From positions 1-39,577 of the forward strand of contig UQKE01000016.1 in assembly GCA_900541555.1 (NCBI GenBank): DNA of 39,577 nt, in the 5' to 3' direction. Shown here in pieces: positions 29,348-38,586 of the stretch. The stretch's first letter is position 1. Each line of letters opens with the position of its first letter. Below the pieces are notes generated by a model. That model saw nothing but the letters and a program-made list of their open reading frames with translations, was not told the DNA's origin and made no database searches. Source of the DNA: an uncultured Porphyromonadaceae bacterium. Its GTDB lineage: Bacteria; Bacteroidota; Bacteroidia; Bacteroidales; Muribaculaceae. A program made the translations under genes and the position numbers.

Positions 29348-29554
29348 ATGTTATTACAAAAAATCGCTGCCAATAACACCTCTTTCCATATCAAAGAAAT
29401 AGGCTTTATCAAGCGAATTTTATAGGAATCATTTGCAATTGAAAGCAACGGAAATGCAACAGTTCTCGTGAAATCAGAGAAATTAGGGATAAACAAGCTA
29501 ATCACTGATACCGACATGAAAAAAGCGATAAATAAGGTATTGAAAGAATCATAA
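29348..29554 (+). pseudogene. Decayed small gene with an in-frame TAG
   Basis: From ATG 29348 the frame reads 25 codons, meets TAG at 29423-29425, then continues open for another 42 codons to TAA at 29552-29554. The second part reads like real protein (ESFAIESNGNATVL, then KLGINKLITDTDMKKA). The frame is also open upstream to 29288. This suggests a small gene broken by one stop, but I recognise no family and the region is AT-rich, so chance is possible. The 580-bp gap between the ABC-F and barrel genes otherwise holds only promoters. Confidence 0.3.
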
Positions 29555-29675
29555 CCATTCCTCGTTCTGCATTCCTGCAAAAAATTCATTCTAATCCTTC
29601 CAACTTTTGCTAATGAAACTCAACAAATGTGACTAATTTTTTCTTGCCGATTTTAATACAGATACGATTAATTCG

Positions 29676-29683
29676 TATATTTG
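29676..29683 (+). promoter_or_regulatory. -7 box of the first beta-barrel gene
   Basis: TATATTTG, a perfect TAnnTTTG. The -33 position (near 29652-29656) reads TTTTA. The leader to the ATG is about 95 nt and holds a small hairpin CCGCTT-CAAA-AGCGG. Confidence 0.55.
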
Positions 29684-29781
29684 TCGGAAATTATGTCGCA
29701 TTGCACAGATTGCGATTGAATCGACCGCTTCAAAAGCGGTGCGGCATGATGCTATTTATTAACTCACAAATCATCACGATT

Positions 29782-30390
29782 ATGAAAAAATTAGCATGCG
29801 TAATCATTGCAGCAGTTGTCGGCTTCGCGGCAACAGTCCCTGCGTCGGCGCAACTTAAATTCGGTTTGAAAGCCGGTGTAGCTGTCAACAATTTGAAATT
29901 CGACAAAGATATTGTAAAAGCCGACAACCGCGCCGGATTCACGGGCGGTGCCATGCTTGAATTCACGGTTCCTGTTGTCGGTGTCGGACTTGACGCTTCG
30001 GTAATGTACGTACATCGTTCGGTGGACAAAGGATTTTTTGAGGACATTAAAGACTTCGACGGCTCTCGCGACTATATCGACATTCCCATCAACCTCAAAT
30101 GGAAAATCAACCTCCCCGTCGTATCGTCAATCCTCAAACCGTACATCGCAACCGGTCCGGCTTTCGCTTTCTTGGTTAGCAAAAACGATTTCAAGGAATT
30201 TATCGATCAAAAGAAATGCGACATCTCGTGGAACTTCGGAGTGGGACTTGAATTTTTCAGCCACCTGCAAGTGGGCGCAAGCTATGGCTTGGGATTGACA
30301 AATGCGTTGGAAAAAATTAATGTTGCTGATGGCACTCCCATCGAAGGCAAAAACAAATATTGGACTATCACAGCAGCCTATTTGTTCTAA
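29782..30390 (+). CDS. Outer-membrane beta-barrel protein (porin-like)
   Basis: A 202-residue protein with signal peptide MKKLACVIIAAVVGFAATVP (cleavage near ASAQ) and an eight-stranded-barrel pattern: LKFGLKAGVAVNNLKF, GVGLDASVMYVHRS, DIPINLKWKIN, KPYIATGPAFAFL, GVGLEFFSHLQVGASYGLG and a C-terminal aromatic strand ending in Phe. It belongs to the outer-membrane beta-barrel (OMP_b-brl_2) type common in Bacteroidetes; function beyond structure is unknown. The start at 29782 is set by the signal peptide. It is followed by a terminator and a paralogous barrel gene. Confidence 0.87.
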   Translation: MKKLACVIIAAVVGFAATVPASAQLKFGLKAGVAVNNLKFDKDIVKADNRAGFTGGAMLEFTVPVVGVGLDASVMYVHRSVDKGFFEDIKDFDGSRDYIDIPINLKWKINLPVVSSILKPYIATGPAFAFLVSKNDFKEFIDQKKCDISWNFGVGLEFFSHLQVGASYGLGLTNALEKINVADGTPIEGKNKYWTITAAYLF

Positions 30391-30405
30391 CCTCAGAAAA
30401 ATATA

Positions 30406-30462
30406 AAATCGGCATTTTACGGCATTTAAGCCTCTATTCGGCTGTAAATGCCGATTTTTTTT
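30406..30462 (+). terminator. Intrinsic terminator between the two barrel genes
   Basis: AAATCGGCATTTTACGGC (30406-30423) pairs with GCTGTAAATGCCGATTT (30441-30457) with one bulge and one G-T pair, followed by T8. The end of the T-run also forms the -33 element of the next promoter. Confidence 0.85.
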
Positions 30463-30491
30463 GTTTCCGGCTGAATATTTGATTAGCTTTG
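30460..30491 (+). promoter_or_regulatory. Promoter of the second beta-barrel gene
   Basis: TTTG at 30460-30463, a 20-bp spacer and TAGCTTTG at 30484-30491, both full consensus matches. The ATG is 27 bp further on. Confidence 0.75.
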
Positions 30492-30517
30492 CAAGCAGAA
30501 AATCAAGAATTCCATTT

Positions 30518-31156
30518 ATGAAAAAAATACTTTTTGCTGCAATATTGTTTGCCACGCTTTTGGGAACGAAAAGCGTTTCTGCCCAAGAAATGAGATGGGG
30601 CGTTACCGCCGGTTTGACTGTCACCAACCAAAAATGGAGTCAAGACCAATTCCGGCAAGAGCCATTCGATTCCGACAAATCGCTCGGATATGCCGGCGGA
30701 ATTATCGGCGAATACGAAATTCCGGGCATCGGATTTGGCATCGATATCGGATTGCAATACGTGCAACGTGGCTCTTCAATGAATCTCGGAGACTTTACAG
30801 TTTGGGCCGACGACGGCTTCGGGCGCGAACGTGCCTACCTGCATTATTTAGACGTGCCTTTCCACTTGCGCTTCAAATACATGAACCTCAATGGATTCGA
30901 GCGCAAACTTGCTCCATTCGCATTTGCCGGCCCGAACATGAGCATTCTATTGGCCCACAACGACTTAAACGCATTCAACTACAAATCGGTGCAATTAGGC
31001 ATCGAAGTGGGCATCGGCGTAGAAATTTACCGTGATTTCCAACTTTCCGGAAGTTTTAATTGGGACGTGACCGGCACGGCAAGAGCTGTGAAGTTGGATA
31101 ATTTCAACTCCCACAACCGCACATGGCATATCGCCCTGACCTATTTCTTCAAATAG
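30518..31156 (+). CDS. Outer-membrane beta-barrel protein, paralogue
   Basis: A 212-residue protein with signal peptide MKKILFAAILFATLLGTKSV (cleavage near SAQ). The mature part alternates hydrophobic and aromatic residues (MRWGVTAGLTVTNQKW, GFGIDIGLQYVQRGSS, LDVPFHLRFKYMNL, FAFAGPNMSILLAH, GIEVGIGVEIYRDFQLSGSF) and ends HIALTYFFK. It has the same strand order as the preceding gene, pointing to an ancient duplication. It has its own promoter, so the pair is not a simple operon. Function beyond an outer-membrane barrel is unknown. Confidence 0.86.
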   Translation: MKKILFAAILFATLLGTKSVSAQEMRWGVTAGLTVTNQKWSQDQFRQEPFDSDKSLGYAGGIIGEYEIPGIGFGIDIGLQYVQRGSSMNLGDFTVWADDGFGRERAYLHYLDVPFHLRFKYMNLNGFERKLAPFAFAGPNMSILLAHNDLNAFNYKSVQLGIEVGIGVEIYRDFQLSGSFNWDVTGTARAVKLDNFNSHNRTWHIALTYFFK

Positions 31157-31172
31157 AATTAGAGCGCCAATT

Positions 31173-31180
31173 TAGATTTG
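31173..31180 (+). promoter_or_regulatory. -7 box of priA
   Basis: TAGATTTG fits TAnnTTTG and ends 14 bp before the priA ATG; no good -33 element is seen. Confidence 0.4.
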
Positions 31181-31194
31181 TCTGCCACGTTTAA

Positions 31195-33651
31195 ATGAAA
31201 TATGCAGAAGTCCTACTCCCATTGCCCATTTATGGCACGTTCACCTATCGGTTGCCCGACGATTTAGCCAATCAAGTAGGTGTCGGATTTCGCGTATTAG
31301 TACCATTTGGCAGAAAGAAATTCTACACGGGAATCATCACTTCTTTCCACAATTGCCGGCCAAAAGAATATGAGACAAAAGACATTGTTTCCGTCCTTGA
31401 TTCCCGATCAATTCTTCGCCATCCCCAATTAGCTTTTTGGAAATGGATATCAGAATACTATCTTTGCTCCATTGGCGACGTCTATAAAGCCGCCGTGCCG
31501 GCAGGCATGAAAGTGAGCAGCGAAACTTTTATTTCTGCCAATCCCGATTTCATCGACGCCAACGGGCAAATGAAAGAGCGGGAAATTGTTGTCTACGACC
31601 TTCTTTCCACAAAAGACAAACTCACGCCGGCCGACATCGCAAAAGCCACCGGATACAAGAACGTTGAAGCAATTGTCGCATCATTAATCGAGCAAGAAGC
31701 GATATTTGTAACTGAAAAAATAATCGACAATTATCGTCCCAGAACAGAAGTCTACGTAAAATTGCAAGCCGAACAAAGCGATAATGATTCCGTCAAGCTG
31801 TTTTTTGAAAAAGTCAAACACGCAAAACGCAGGGAAGCGGCGCTGTTGGCATATCTGGAATTGTCGAAATGGCTTCGCGGCGAATCAAAAGAAGTGACAA
31901 GAACCGAGTTAAAAGAAAAATCGGGAGCATCCGGCACTATCTTAAATGAAATGGTGAAGCAAGGAATTTTCCGGTTTTATAAAAAAGAAATCAATCGATT
32001 CCAACTCGATGCAAACGCCTCCTTGTCGCTCAACGCCTTATCCGATGTCCAGAAAGATGCATACCAAGCCATTGCCGCTGCATTTGAAGAAAAAGATACG
32101 GTCCTGCTGCATGGAGTCACATCGAGCGGCAAAACGGAAATATACACGCATTTAATATCCGACGCATTAAAGGCCGGCAAGCAAGCGCTTTATTTAGTAC
32201 CCGAAATTGCACTTACCACCCAATTGACACATCGGTTACAAAACATTTTCGGAGAAAAATTGCTAATATACCATTCAAAATTTTCCGACAACGAGCGTGT
32301 CGACATTTGGAAAAAACTGCTCGACACCGACGAGCCATGCGTAATCATCGGCGTGCGTTCTTCGGTGTTTCTTCCATTTAACAATCTTGGGCTAATCATC
32401 ATTGACGAAGAGCATGAAAGCAGCTACAAGCAACAAGATCCCGCGCCTCGCTACAATGCTCGCAATGCAGCACTGATGCTTGCTTCCATGCATAATGCAA
32501 AAACGCTTTTAGGCTCTGCGACACCTTCCATTGAGTCCTACCATAATGCCATGATTGGCAAATATGGGCTTGTGACGCTTGCCGTCAGGCACGAAGGCAT
32601 CGAATTGCCGCAAGTGAAAGTTATCGACACCACGCTCGCTCGAAAAAGGCGTGAAATGCAAGGCTCTTTTTCCACGAGCCTGCTCGATGAATGCCACGAA
32701 GCTCTCAATCGTGGCGAGCAAGCAATCATATTTCAAAATCGCAGAGGGTTCGCGCCTATTGTCCGTTGCAAAGAATGCGCATGGGTCCCTAAATGCGAAA
32801 ATTGTGATGTTTCGCTGACCTACCACAAACGGCAAAATTTACTTTCATGCCATTATTGCGGCTTCACGATGCCGCTTCCCGTCGTTTGTCCTGCGTGCGG
32901 ACAGCCGTCGATAGAAGTTGTCGGCTACGGGACAGAACGAATCGAAGACGATATCGAGCATTTCTTCCCTTCCGCCAAAATCGCTCGAATGGACCTTGAC
33001 ACTACTCGCGGAAAGGACAGCCATGAAAAAATCATCGACGATTTTTCAAATCGGCGCACGCAAATACTTGTCGGCACTCAAATGGTAACCAAAGGTTTGG
33101 ACTTTGACGGCGTTAGCGTTGTCGGCATCGTCAATGCCGACAATATGATTAACTTCCCTGACTTTCGCGCTCATGAAAGAGCTTTCGACATGATCGAACA
33201 AGTTGCCGGACGTGCCGGCCGGAAGCACAAACAAGGCATCGTATGCATTCAAACATCTGAGCCTCGGCATCCCATCATCCAATATGCCGTGGCACACGAT
33301 TATTTAGGTTTTATCAAAAACGAATTGGAAGAACGCCGCCACTTCGGTTATCCCCCGTTCACGCGCATTATCAACATTTATATCAAGCATCGCGACGACA
33401 ATTCATTGACAGAAATGTCCGTGCGTTTCAGCAACATGCTCCGCGAGGTGTTTGGACGGCGGGTCCTCGGTCCGGAAACTCCGGTCGTTGCCCGTATTCA
33501 ACGGCTTTATATCCGCCAAATTGTATTAAAAATGGAAACATCGGCATCCATGCCGAAAGTGAAGCAGATTCTACGCACAATCTACGAGCAATCGCTCTCC
33601 GATCCTCGCATGAAAAGTGCAATCGTTTACTACGATGTCGACCCTGTCTAA
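31195..33651 (+). CDS. priA: Primosomal replication-restart helicase PriA
   Basis: An 818-residue superfamily 2 helicase that reloads the replisome at stalled forks. The N-terminal 3'-end DNA-binding domain reads YAEVLLPLPIYGTFTYRLP, followed by a winged helix, then Walker A GVTSSGKTE (about 305-312), the DEEH box at about 402, ASMHNAKTLLGSATPS, and the zinc-binding insertion with eight cysteines in four C-x2-C pairs (about 525-570). The C-terminal VAGRAGR motif VI is intact. Length is typical for Bacteroidetes PriA. It ends 11 bp from the convergent glycosyltransferase gene. Confidence 0.95.
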   Translation: MKYAEVLLPLPIYGTFTYRLPDDLANQVGVGFRVLVPFGRKKFYTGIITSFHNCRPKEYETKDIVSVLDSRSILRHPQLAFWKWISEYYLCSIGDVYKAAVPAGMKVSSETFISANPDFIDANGQMKEREIVVYDLLSTKDKLTPADIAKATGYKNVEAIVASLIEQEAIFVTEKIIDNYRPRTEVYVKLQAEQSDNDSVKLFFEKVKHAKRREAALLAYLELSKWLRGESKEVTRTELKEKSGASGTILNEMVKQGIFRFYKKEINRFQLDANASLSLNALSDVQKDAYQAIAAAFEEKDTVLLHGVTSSGKTEIYTHLISDALKAGKQALYLVPEIALTTQLTHRLQNIFGEKLLIYHSKFSDNERVDIWKKLLDTDEPCVIIGVRSSVFLPFNNLGLIIIDEEHESSYKQQDPAPRYNARNAALMLASMHNAKTLLGSATPSIESYHNAMIGKYGLVTLAVRHEGIELPQVKVIDTTLARKRREMQGSFSTSLLDECHEALNRGEQAIIFQNRRGFAPIVRCKECAWVPKCENCDVSLTYHKRQNLLSCHYCGFTMPLPVVCPACGQPSIEVVGYGTERIEDDIEHFFPSAKIARMDLDTTRGKDSHEKIIDDFSNRRTQILVGTQMVTKGLDFDGVSVVGIVNADNMINFPDFRAHERAFDMIEQVAGRAGRKHKQGIVCIQTSEPRHPIIQYAVAHDYLGFIKNELEERRHFGYPPFTRIINIYIKHRDDNSLTEMSVRFSNMLREVFGRRVLGPETPVVARIQRLYIRQIVLKMETSASMPKVKQILRTIYEQSLSDPRMKSAIVYYDVDPV

Positions 33652-33662
33652 TCGATGAGTTG

Positions 33663-34526
33663 TCAAATAATTGCGCGGATAATATGCCCGAGATGGTTCA
33701 AAGTCAACCGATATTTTAGAAATCGGTATACATAAGGTATGCGAGCAATATCGTCGATGGTTTTAATATACTTTATAAGGCGAAATGCCACATGCTCGTC
33801 CACACGGCGCAATTCCGCTGCCGATATGGGATCGGACGGTTCTTCCACCCATACAGGCAAATATGGCTCCCACTTCTCATAATGCAATTTCAGCGTATCA
33901 CGCAGCCATGCTTCTCCAAAATTGCCCGATGAGTAATGCAGCACCTTTATGTTGCCACAAACATAATTCTTATATTTCTGCCCGACAGAAAGCGATATGT
34001 CGATGTCATAACAATGGAATCCTGTCAACAGTTTCTCGTCAAATGGGAATTCTTCCCATACCTCACGCCGCATAAACAAGGCAAAACCATCAAGCACGAC
34101 CACTTGTCGAAAATCAACGTCATGCGGCAGGTTCCGCCGATGGTGCGAGATCACGCCATTTTTGTTCATTTGGCTATAATATTCCACATTCCACGACTTG
34201 TCTTGCACCCATCCGGAAGGTGTCCGCACCTTTGCCCTGCTTCCGGCAAATCCTATTACGCCACAATCCGGTTGGCTGATACAAGGAAGTATTCTTTCAA
34301 ACCAGTCCTGCGTTTGAAATTCTACATCCTCATGAACGAAGAGCAGACAAGGATACTTTGCTCGACGTGCCCCTTCATTGTAAATCGAAGTAATCGAACC
34401 CTTTCTCTCTGAATTGTCGATTGCTATAATTTCATATTTCACACCGTCGCCGATCGTTTCGGCTACATTTCTCTGAATGTTCGACAATCGCTGCTTGTCT
34501 ACTGAACATATAATAATCGACAACAT
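33663..34526 (-). CDS. Glycosyltransferase family 2-like protein
   Basis: A 287-residue protein with a GT-A-like start (LSIIICSVDKQRL), AIDNSERKGSITSIYNEGA and the acidic VHEDVEF in place of the usual D-x-D, then LDGFALFMRREVWEEFPFDE and FHCYDIDISL. The last two blocks are seen in GT2-related proteins that transfer sugars to surface glycans. Donor and acceptor are unknown. It is the last gene of a four-gene operon (7 bp after the GT1-like gene) and is cytoplasmic or membrane-associated. Confidence 0.78.
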   Translation of the reverse strand: MLSIIICSVDKQRLSNIQRNVAETIGDGVKYEIIAIDNSERKGSITSIYNEGARRAKYPCLLFVHEDVEFQTQDWFERILPCISQPDCGVIGFAGSRAKVRTPSGWVQDKSWNVEYYSQMNKNGVISHHRRNLPHDVDFRQVVVLDGFALFMRREVWEEFPFDEKLLTGFHCYDIDISLSVGQKYKNYVCGNIKVLHYSSGNFGEAWLRDTLKLHYEKWEPYLPVWVEEPSDPISAAELRRVDEHVAFRLIKYIKTIDDIARIPYVYRFLKYRLTLNHLGHIIRAII

Positions 34527-34533
34527 ATTAATG

Positions 34534-35697
34534 CTACTTTTTTAATAACTCCAAAAAACGCTCCACAAAATTATTCCATGTCATTTCAGCAACTGCCGCA
34601 TGAGCAGCATCTGCCTGCTTCTCAAAATCAGAAGAAGTCAACATTGCTCGAATTTTCTCTTCCAATAATTCGACCCCGTCTTCCGAATCATGGTACATGC
34701 CAAATGGCAAATCTTCGCCAAAGGTATTGACAAATTCGCCATACGGCTCTACTATAACCGGAGTATAAAAATACATTGCTTCCACGCTTGCCGAAAACGC
34801 GCCCCATTTTGGTGTCGTATTTATAAACAATCTGCACCGTTTCAACAAATCATAATAAACTTGCTTTGCTTGGGGATTTCCTTTATCCAAATAACCGTGG
34901 CAAACGACATTGTCGGGCAGATTCTTAAATTTGCCGGATTTCATTCCAATTATGTGCAATCGCGCTTCCGGCATATCTTGTCGAAGCCGTGCAAATGCAT
35001 GCAACAATTCTTCTGCGCCCCGCAAATAATGTTTCTTCCCAACAAAAAGAATTTCTTTTCCTTCTTTTTTCCGTTGCAACGCCATTGCCCTATCCGGCTC
35101 TTCCAACGCGTTGACAACATTGCCAATATAAAATATATTTGGATTCTGATACACATTGCGCATGTCTGCGGCTATGCCCGGAAACAAACATACCACACAA
35201 TCGGCCGATTCGATGCAACGACGTTGACGATCTATGTATTTTCGTTCATGCCAAGACAACGAATTAATGTCTGTACCTTTAAAAATACGCATTTCGTAAT
35301 CTATTGTCCAATCCGAAAACAGCACAACCGGTTTTTTAGACCATCTCTTAGTCGTGAAATTATAGCACAAAAATAAATTAATGTCGCTATTCGGATATGT
35401 TTTGAGTGCTTTTCTAATGCGCCGCTCAATAATCCAAAAATAAATGCCTGTTCGCCGATATGTATAAAATTTATTGCGGAATATGCCTTTGGCAAATACA
35501 TTCCACAATTTATAGAACAGCTTATGCGCCAAATTTGATGACGGATGCAAATTCACGCGGTTCACCTTTACGCCGTGGGCTTCCAATGCTCGCGTAAAAA
35601 AATAAGGCACATTCGACCACGTGCGAATTTGAGAAGAATCTCCTTGTTCGCAGAACACCGTAATTTCCTTCAATTCTGACAATCCTGTTGCACTCAT
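34534..35697 (-). CDS. Glycosyltransferase family 1-like protein
   Basis: A 387-residue GT-B protein. The C-terminal half has the GT4/GT1-type features KEILFVGKKHYLRGAEELLHA, ARLHIIGMKSG, VVCHGYLDKGN and INTTPKWGAFSASVEAMYFYTPVIVEPYG, which form the nucleotide-sugar site including the E-x7-E-like region. The N-terminal half is acceptor-binding and diverged. Its ATG overlaps the TGA of the GT9 gene (ATGA at 35697-35694), suggesting coupled translation. Sugar specificity is not readable. Confidence 0.8.
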   Translation of the reverse strand: MSATGLSELKEITVFCEQGDSSQIRTWSNVPYFFTRALEAHGVKVNRVNLHPSSNLAHKLFYKLWNVFAKGIFRNKFYTYRRTGIYFWIIERRIRKALKTYPNSDINLFLCYNFTTKRWSKKPVVLFSDWTIDYEMRIFKGTDINSLSWHERKYIDRQRRCIESADCVVCLFPGIAADMRNVYQNPNIFYIGNVVNALEEPDRAMALQRKKEGKEILFVGKKHYLRGAEELLHAFARLRQDMPEARLHIIGMKSGKFKNLPDNVVCHGYLDKGNPQAKQVYYDLLKRCRLFINTTPKWGAFSASVEAMYFYTPVIVEPYGEFVNTFGEDLPFGMYHDSEDGVELLEEKIRAMLTSSDFEKQADAAHAAVAEMTWNNFVERFLELLKK

Positions 35698-36758
35698 TGT
35701 TTCTTGAGATAATGATCAGCATGAGGAGCCAATCTGTTCCACACTTCTTCCACTGTGACAAGTGCAAATCGCTCTGCATAATCGGCTTTTTTGTCAAGCA
35801 ACCGAGAGGATTCAATATCGGCAACTTCTATGCCTTGATGCATGCCTCCATTGGATGGAAGCCATACTGTTTTGCTTATATGCGGCGGATAAATGGCAAA
35901 CGACGGCACTCCCAATGCTTGTGCCAAATGGCGGGGACCGCCTTCATTGCCAAAAAAGAAATCGCAATTGGCGAGCATTGCTTTCAACTGTGGCAATCCT
36001 TTGGCCTCCACGCCGAATGCGATATGGGAATCGCAATCCATTTCATTATAAAGCATTTCCACATACCGCCGCTCTTCATCGCCGCCATAGTTGAATATCA
36101 AGCAGGCATCGTAACGCTCGATTATCAAACGCAACACGGCTTTCATGCGCTCTTTATCCCATACTTTCCATGGAATCCGCGTAGCCACGGCGCAAAACAC
36201 TACCGGTCGATTGAAATCCACGCCATTTCGCTCCATATAAGAGCGAAACGCCATCTTCTCAGTTTCCGAAACGGGCATTGAGAAATCTCGGTATTCGTGA
36301 ATCGGCTTAATTTTTTGTAGCGGCCGTGCAAGCATCAAATCCTGCACCACCATGTCAATATTTTTCGATATTTTCGGACGATAATTCGAAACAAGCCAAT
36401 TATAACTTTTCTTTCTGCCTATGCGATATTTGGTTCGAATCGAAAACAAACTGAACCAAAGCGTCTGTATGGTTGAACGCATGTCAATAATCGCATCGTA
36501 GCGTGTCGATCGCACAACTTGGCGCACCTTTGCCAAATAATGAAAAAATCTATGTTTTTCTTCGTGAGTGAAAGCAATGACGCGATCCACATCCGGATGG
36601 TTCTCAAACAATGGCGCGATATTTGCATCAAGCACCAAGTCGATTCGCGCTTCCGGAAAATTCATTTTCAACGTCCGGCACAAAGCCATCGCCAATATGG
36701 AATCTCCCACTCGGCGATAACGAATAACCAATATATTTTTCAATTCGCCGTTGTTCAT
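35694..36758 (-). CDS. Glycosyltransferase family 9 (heptosyltransferase-like) protein
   Basis: A 354-residue GT-B protein of the ADP-heptose:LPS heptosyltransferase family. It starts KNILVIRYRRVGDSILAMAL, has the middle YDAIIDMRSTIQT, and the donor-site region FFGNEGGPRHLAQALGVPS, corresponding to the family's GxxxGxxHLAxA-type motif. These enzymes build the LPS inner core, though Bacteroidetes homologues may use other sugars. Start overlaps the stop of the ArnT-like gene by 4 bp (ATGA). It lies second in the operon. Confidence 0.85.
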   Translation of the reverse strand: MNNGELKNILVIRYRRVGDSILAMALCRTLKMNFPEARIDLVLDANIAPLFENHPDVDRVIAFTHEEKHRFFHYLAKVRQVVRSTRYDAIIDMRSTIQTLWFSLFSIRTKYRIGRKKSYNWLVSNYRPKISKNIDMVVQDLMLARPLQKIKPIHEYRDFSMPVSETEKMAFRSYMERNGVDFNRPVVFCAVATRIPWKVWDKERMKAVLRLIIERYDACLIFNYGGDEERRYVEMLYNEMDCDSHIAFGVEAKGLPQLKAMLANCDFFFGNEGGPRHLAQALGVPSFAIYPPHISKTVWLPSNGGMHQGIEVADIESSRLLDKKADYAERFALVTVEEVWNRLAPHADHYLKKQ

Positions 36759-38464
36759 AATTTTTCAAATTCATATAACAACAAATTGCCACGAAACGAT
36801 GTAAACTCGCTTGTCGTTGAAAGCACCTGCCGTATGCGATAATTTTCCGATGCCACTTGTTCAAAATTTGCTTTATTCGCCTCTCTGAGCATGATATAGC
36901 CTTTCTGTGGCAATTCCGACTCGCCACGCCATGTGTCGACATCATTGTTCAAATAATAAGTCACGGCATACACCGTCTCTTCCGCCGTTCCTGCCGGACG
37001 ATAAAAATAAACACTGCCTTCCGGCTGGAAAATACGCACTCCTTGCGCAAAACGATAATCAGGCACGCTGTTTTTAATTGCCGGATTCAACAAGCCATCA
37101 AGCGACAGCAACGAAGCCGTCCATACGCCGACCGACAAGAACAACGCCGCATTGACCGTTCGACGTTTCCACCATACGATGCCCGCCGTTATTGCCGGCA
37201 ACAATGCCATAAACACATACGCTGCATTCAATGGCATTTGTTGCAATTCTGTCAACTGCATAATCAATCGACGCGCTCCGCGCGAATCGCCCAAGAAATT
37301 CAAATCTACGAAATGAACAAGCAAGAGCAATATGCTGAACAATATGCCCGCCCACGTGACAAACAGTGCATATCCACGAAAAATCTTCTTGCGATTGTGC
37401 AATAGATAAATGAAATAATCAGCGAGCAACAAACTGATAAATGGATACAATGGCAACAAATAAACACTGCGCTTGCTTTTTGGAATGCAATAAAACACAA
37501 ACACGCATACCGTCACCACCGTCGCCCATACAACCACACGATCGCCTTTGCGGAAACGTGCCCACGCTTCGCGCCATTGCGAAAAACGCAAACGGCGCCA
37601 ATCCGCAATCAACAATCCAAGCACTGCAAGAAGCGACCAAGGAAGCATTCCGGACAATAACATCGGTATGTTGTAAAGAGCGCCATGTTCGTGGCTCTCA
37701 TAACTCATTTTCCCTAAAAAGCGACCAAAATTTTCTTCCAAGACCAATTCCAAGAAACGTTCGCCTCCGGATTGATAAGCAGCCACATACCAACACAACG
37801 GCAAAATCGACGACAATAATGCAACTTTCAACAATGCTACAAGAATCGGCAACACACGGCTGCCGCGAATCAGCAAAAACACAGTCAATGCAAAACATGG
37901 GAGTATTGCGCCCACAGGTCCTTTCGTCAGTATTGCGCCGGAAATCAGCAATGCGCCTATCCATGGAAATCCCCGACAGTCACGCTCCGCCCAACGATAA
38001 AGCCCCATGAACCCGCCTACCATGAACGCCGTCAAAACCATATCGACACGGCAAGTCATTGCCGACCGATGCACCTCAAACGTCGTCATCATAATGATGA
38101 CAGCCAAAAATACCTTCAAAACGTCATAACGGCGGGCAAAGAAAAAGAAAAATCCAACGCTCATGGAAATAAAAGCAAGCGTCGACGGAAGGCGTGCCGT
38201 AAATTCCGAAACATACCCCTGCGGCAACGAAAACAACGCTACCAGCCAATGAAGCATGGGTGGCTTAAACGCAAATTCACCTTGAAACATCGGCAATATG
38301 AAATTACCCTGCTCCAACATCGACACTGCCACCAAAGCCTCGCGAGGCTCGCCACGCGTATAAAAATGTCCCAATCCGATAAAAGGCAAAGTAAGTAGTG
38401 CTGCAAGCAACAATACTGCAAAACCTAAAACCTTGATCTGCTTCTCATCCGTATTTTTTACCAT
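36755..38464 (-). CDS. ArnT/GT39-type membrane glycosyltransferase
   Basis: A 569-residue multi-pass membrane protein. After a short basic N-terminus it has TM1 (about 11-30), then the periplasmic acidic loop TRGEPREALVAVSMLEQGNF (Glu39 and Glu42 region), which corresponds to the catalytic loop of ArnT and protein-O-mannosyl transferases, and FAFKPPMLHW. About a dozen TM helices follow, then a C-terminal soluble domain (from about 460). Such enzymes move a lipid-linked sugar onto lipid A or another glycan on the periplasmic side. The start at 38464 follows TATCTTTG at 38493-38486; the upstream 41 in-frame codons are non-coding. First gene of the operon. Confidence 0.84.
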   Translation of the reverse strand: MVKNTDEKQIKVLGFAVLLLAALLTLPFIGLGHFYTRGEPREALVAVSMLEQGNFILPMFQGEFAFKPPMLHWLVALFSLPQGYVSEFTARLPSTLAFISMSVGFFFFFARRYDVLKVFLAVIIMMTTFEVHRSAMTCRVDMVLTAFMVGGFMGLYRWAERDCRGFPWIGALLISGAILTKGPVGAILPCFALTVFLLIRGSRVLPILVALLKVALLSSILPLCWYVAAYQSGGERFLELVLEENFGRFLGKMSYESHEHGALYNIPMLLSGMLPWSLLAVLGLLIADWRRLRFSQWREAWARFRKGDRVVVWATVVTVCVFVFYCIPKSKRSVYLLPLYPFISLLLADYFIYLLHNRKKIFRGYALFVTWAGILFSILLLLVHFVDLNFLGDSRGARRLIMQLTELQQMPLNAAYVFMALLPAITAGIVWWKRRTVNAALFLSVGVWTASLLSLDGLLNPAIKNSVPDYRFAQGVRIFQPEGSVYFYRPAGTAEETVYAVTYYLNNDVDTWRGESELPQKGYIMLREANKANFEQVASENYRIRQVLSTTSEFTSFRGNLLLYEFEKL

Positions 38465-38485
38465 ACACACAAACCTTTGGATTGA

Positions 38486-38493
38486 CAAAGATA
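38486..38493 (-). promoter_or_regulatory. -7 box of the glycosyltransferase operon
   Basis: TATCTTTG on the minus strand ends 21 bp before the ArnT-like ATG. It lies just left of the IS110-derived sequence. A proper -33 is not clear; if the insertion displaced it, the operon's promoter could be altered. Confidence 0.5.
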
Positions 38494-38518
38494 CTATGTT
38501 TGTTTCAAAAAGGGAAAA

Positions 38519-38584
38519 GGTGTAGATTTGAATATTAAAAAGTTCGATAGTAATAACCATTGTATAACATCCAAAATCCACACC
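38519..38584 (+). other. Inverted repeat just upstream of the IS110 transposase gene
   Basis: GGTGTAGATTTGAAT (38519-38533) and the complement of ATCCAAAATCCACACC (38569-38584) share GGTGT-x-GATTT, forming an imperfect stem around a 35-nt AT-rich loop and ending 2 bp before the transposase ATG. In IS110 elements the non-coding end encodes a bridge RNA, but only about 90 bp separate the ATG from the ArnT promoter, so the space is short for one. It could be an IS end structure or a leader hairpin. Confidence 0.4.
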
Positions 38585-38586
38585 CA

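Noticed and set aside
29317..29589. 90-codon minus-strand reading with hydrophobic stretch
   Set aside because: No promoter or family; overlaps the plus-strand relic. Either could be chance in this AT-rich gap.
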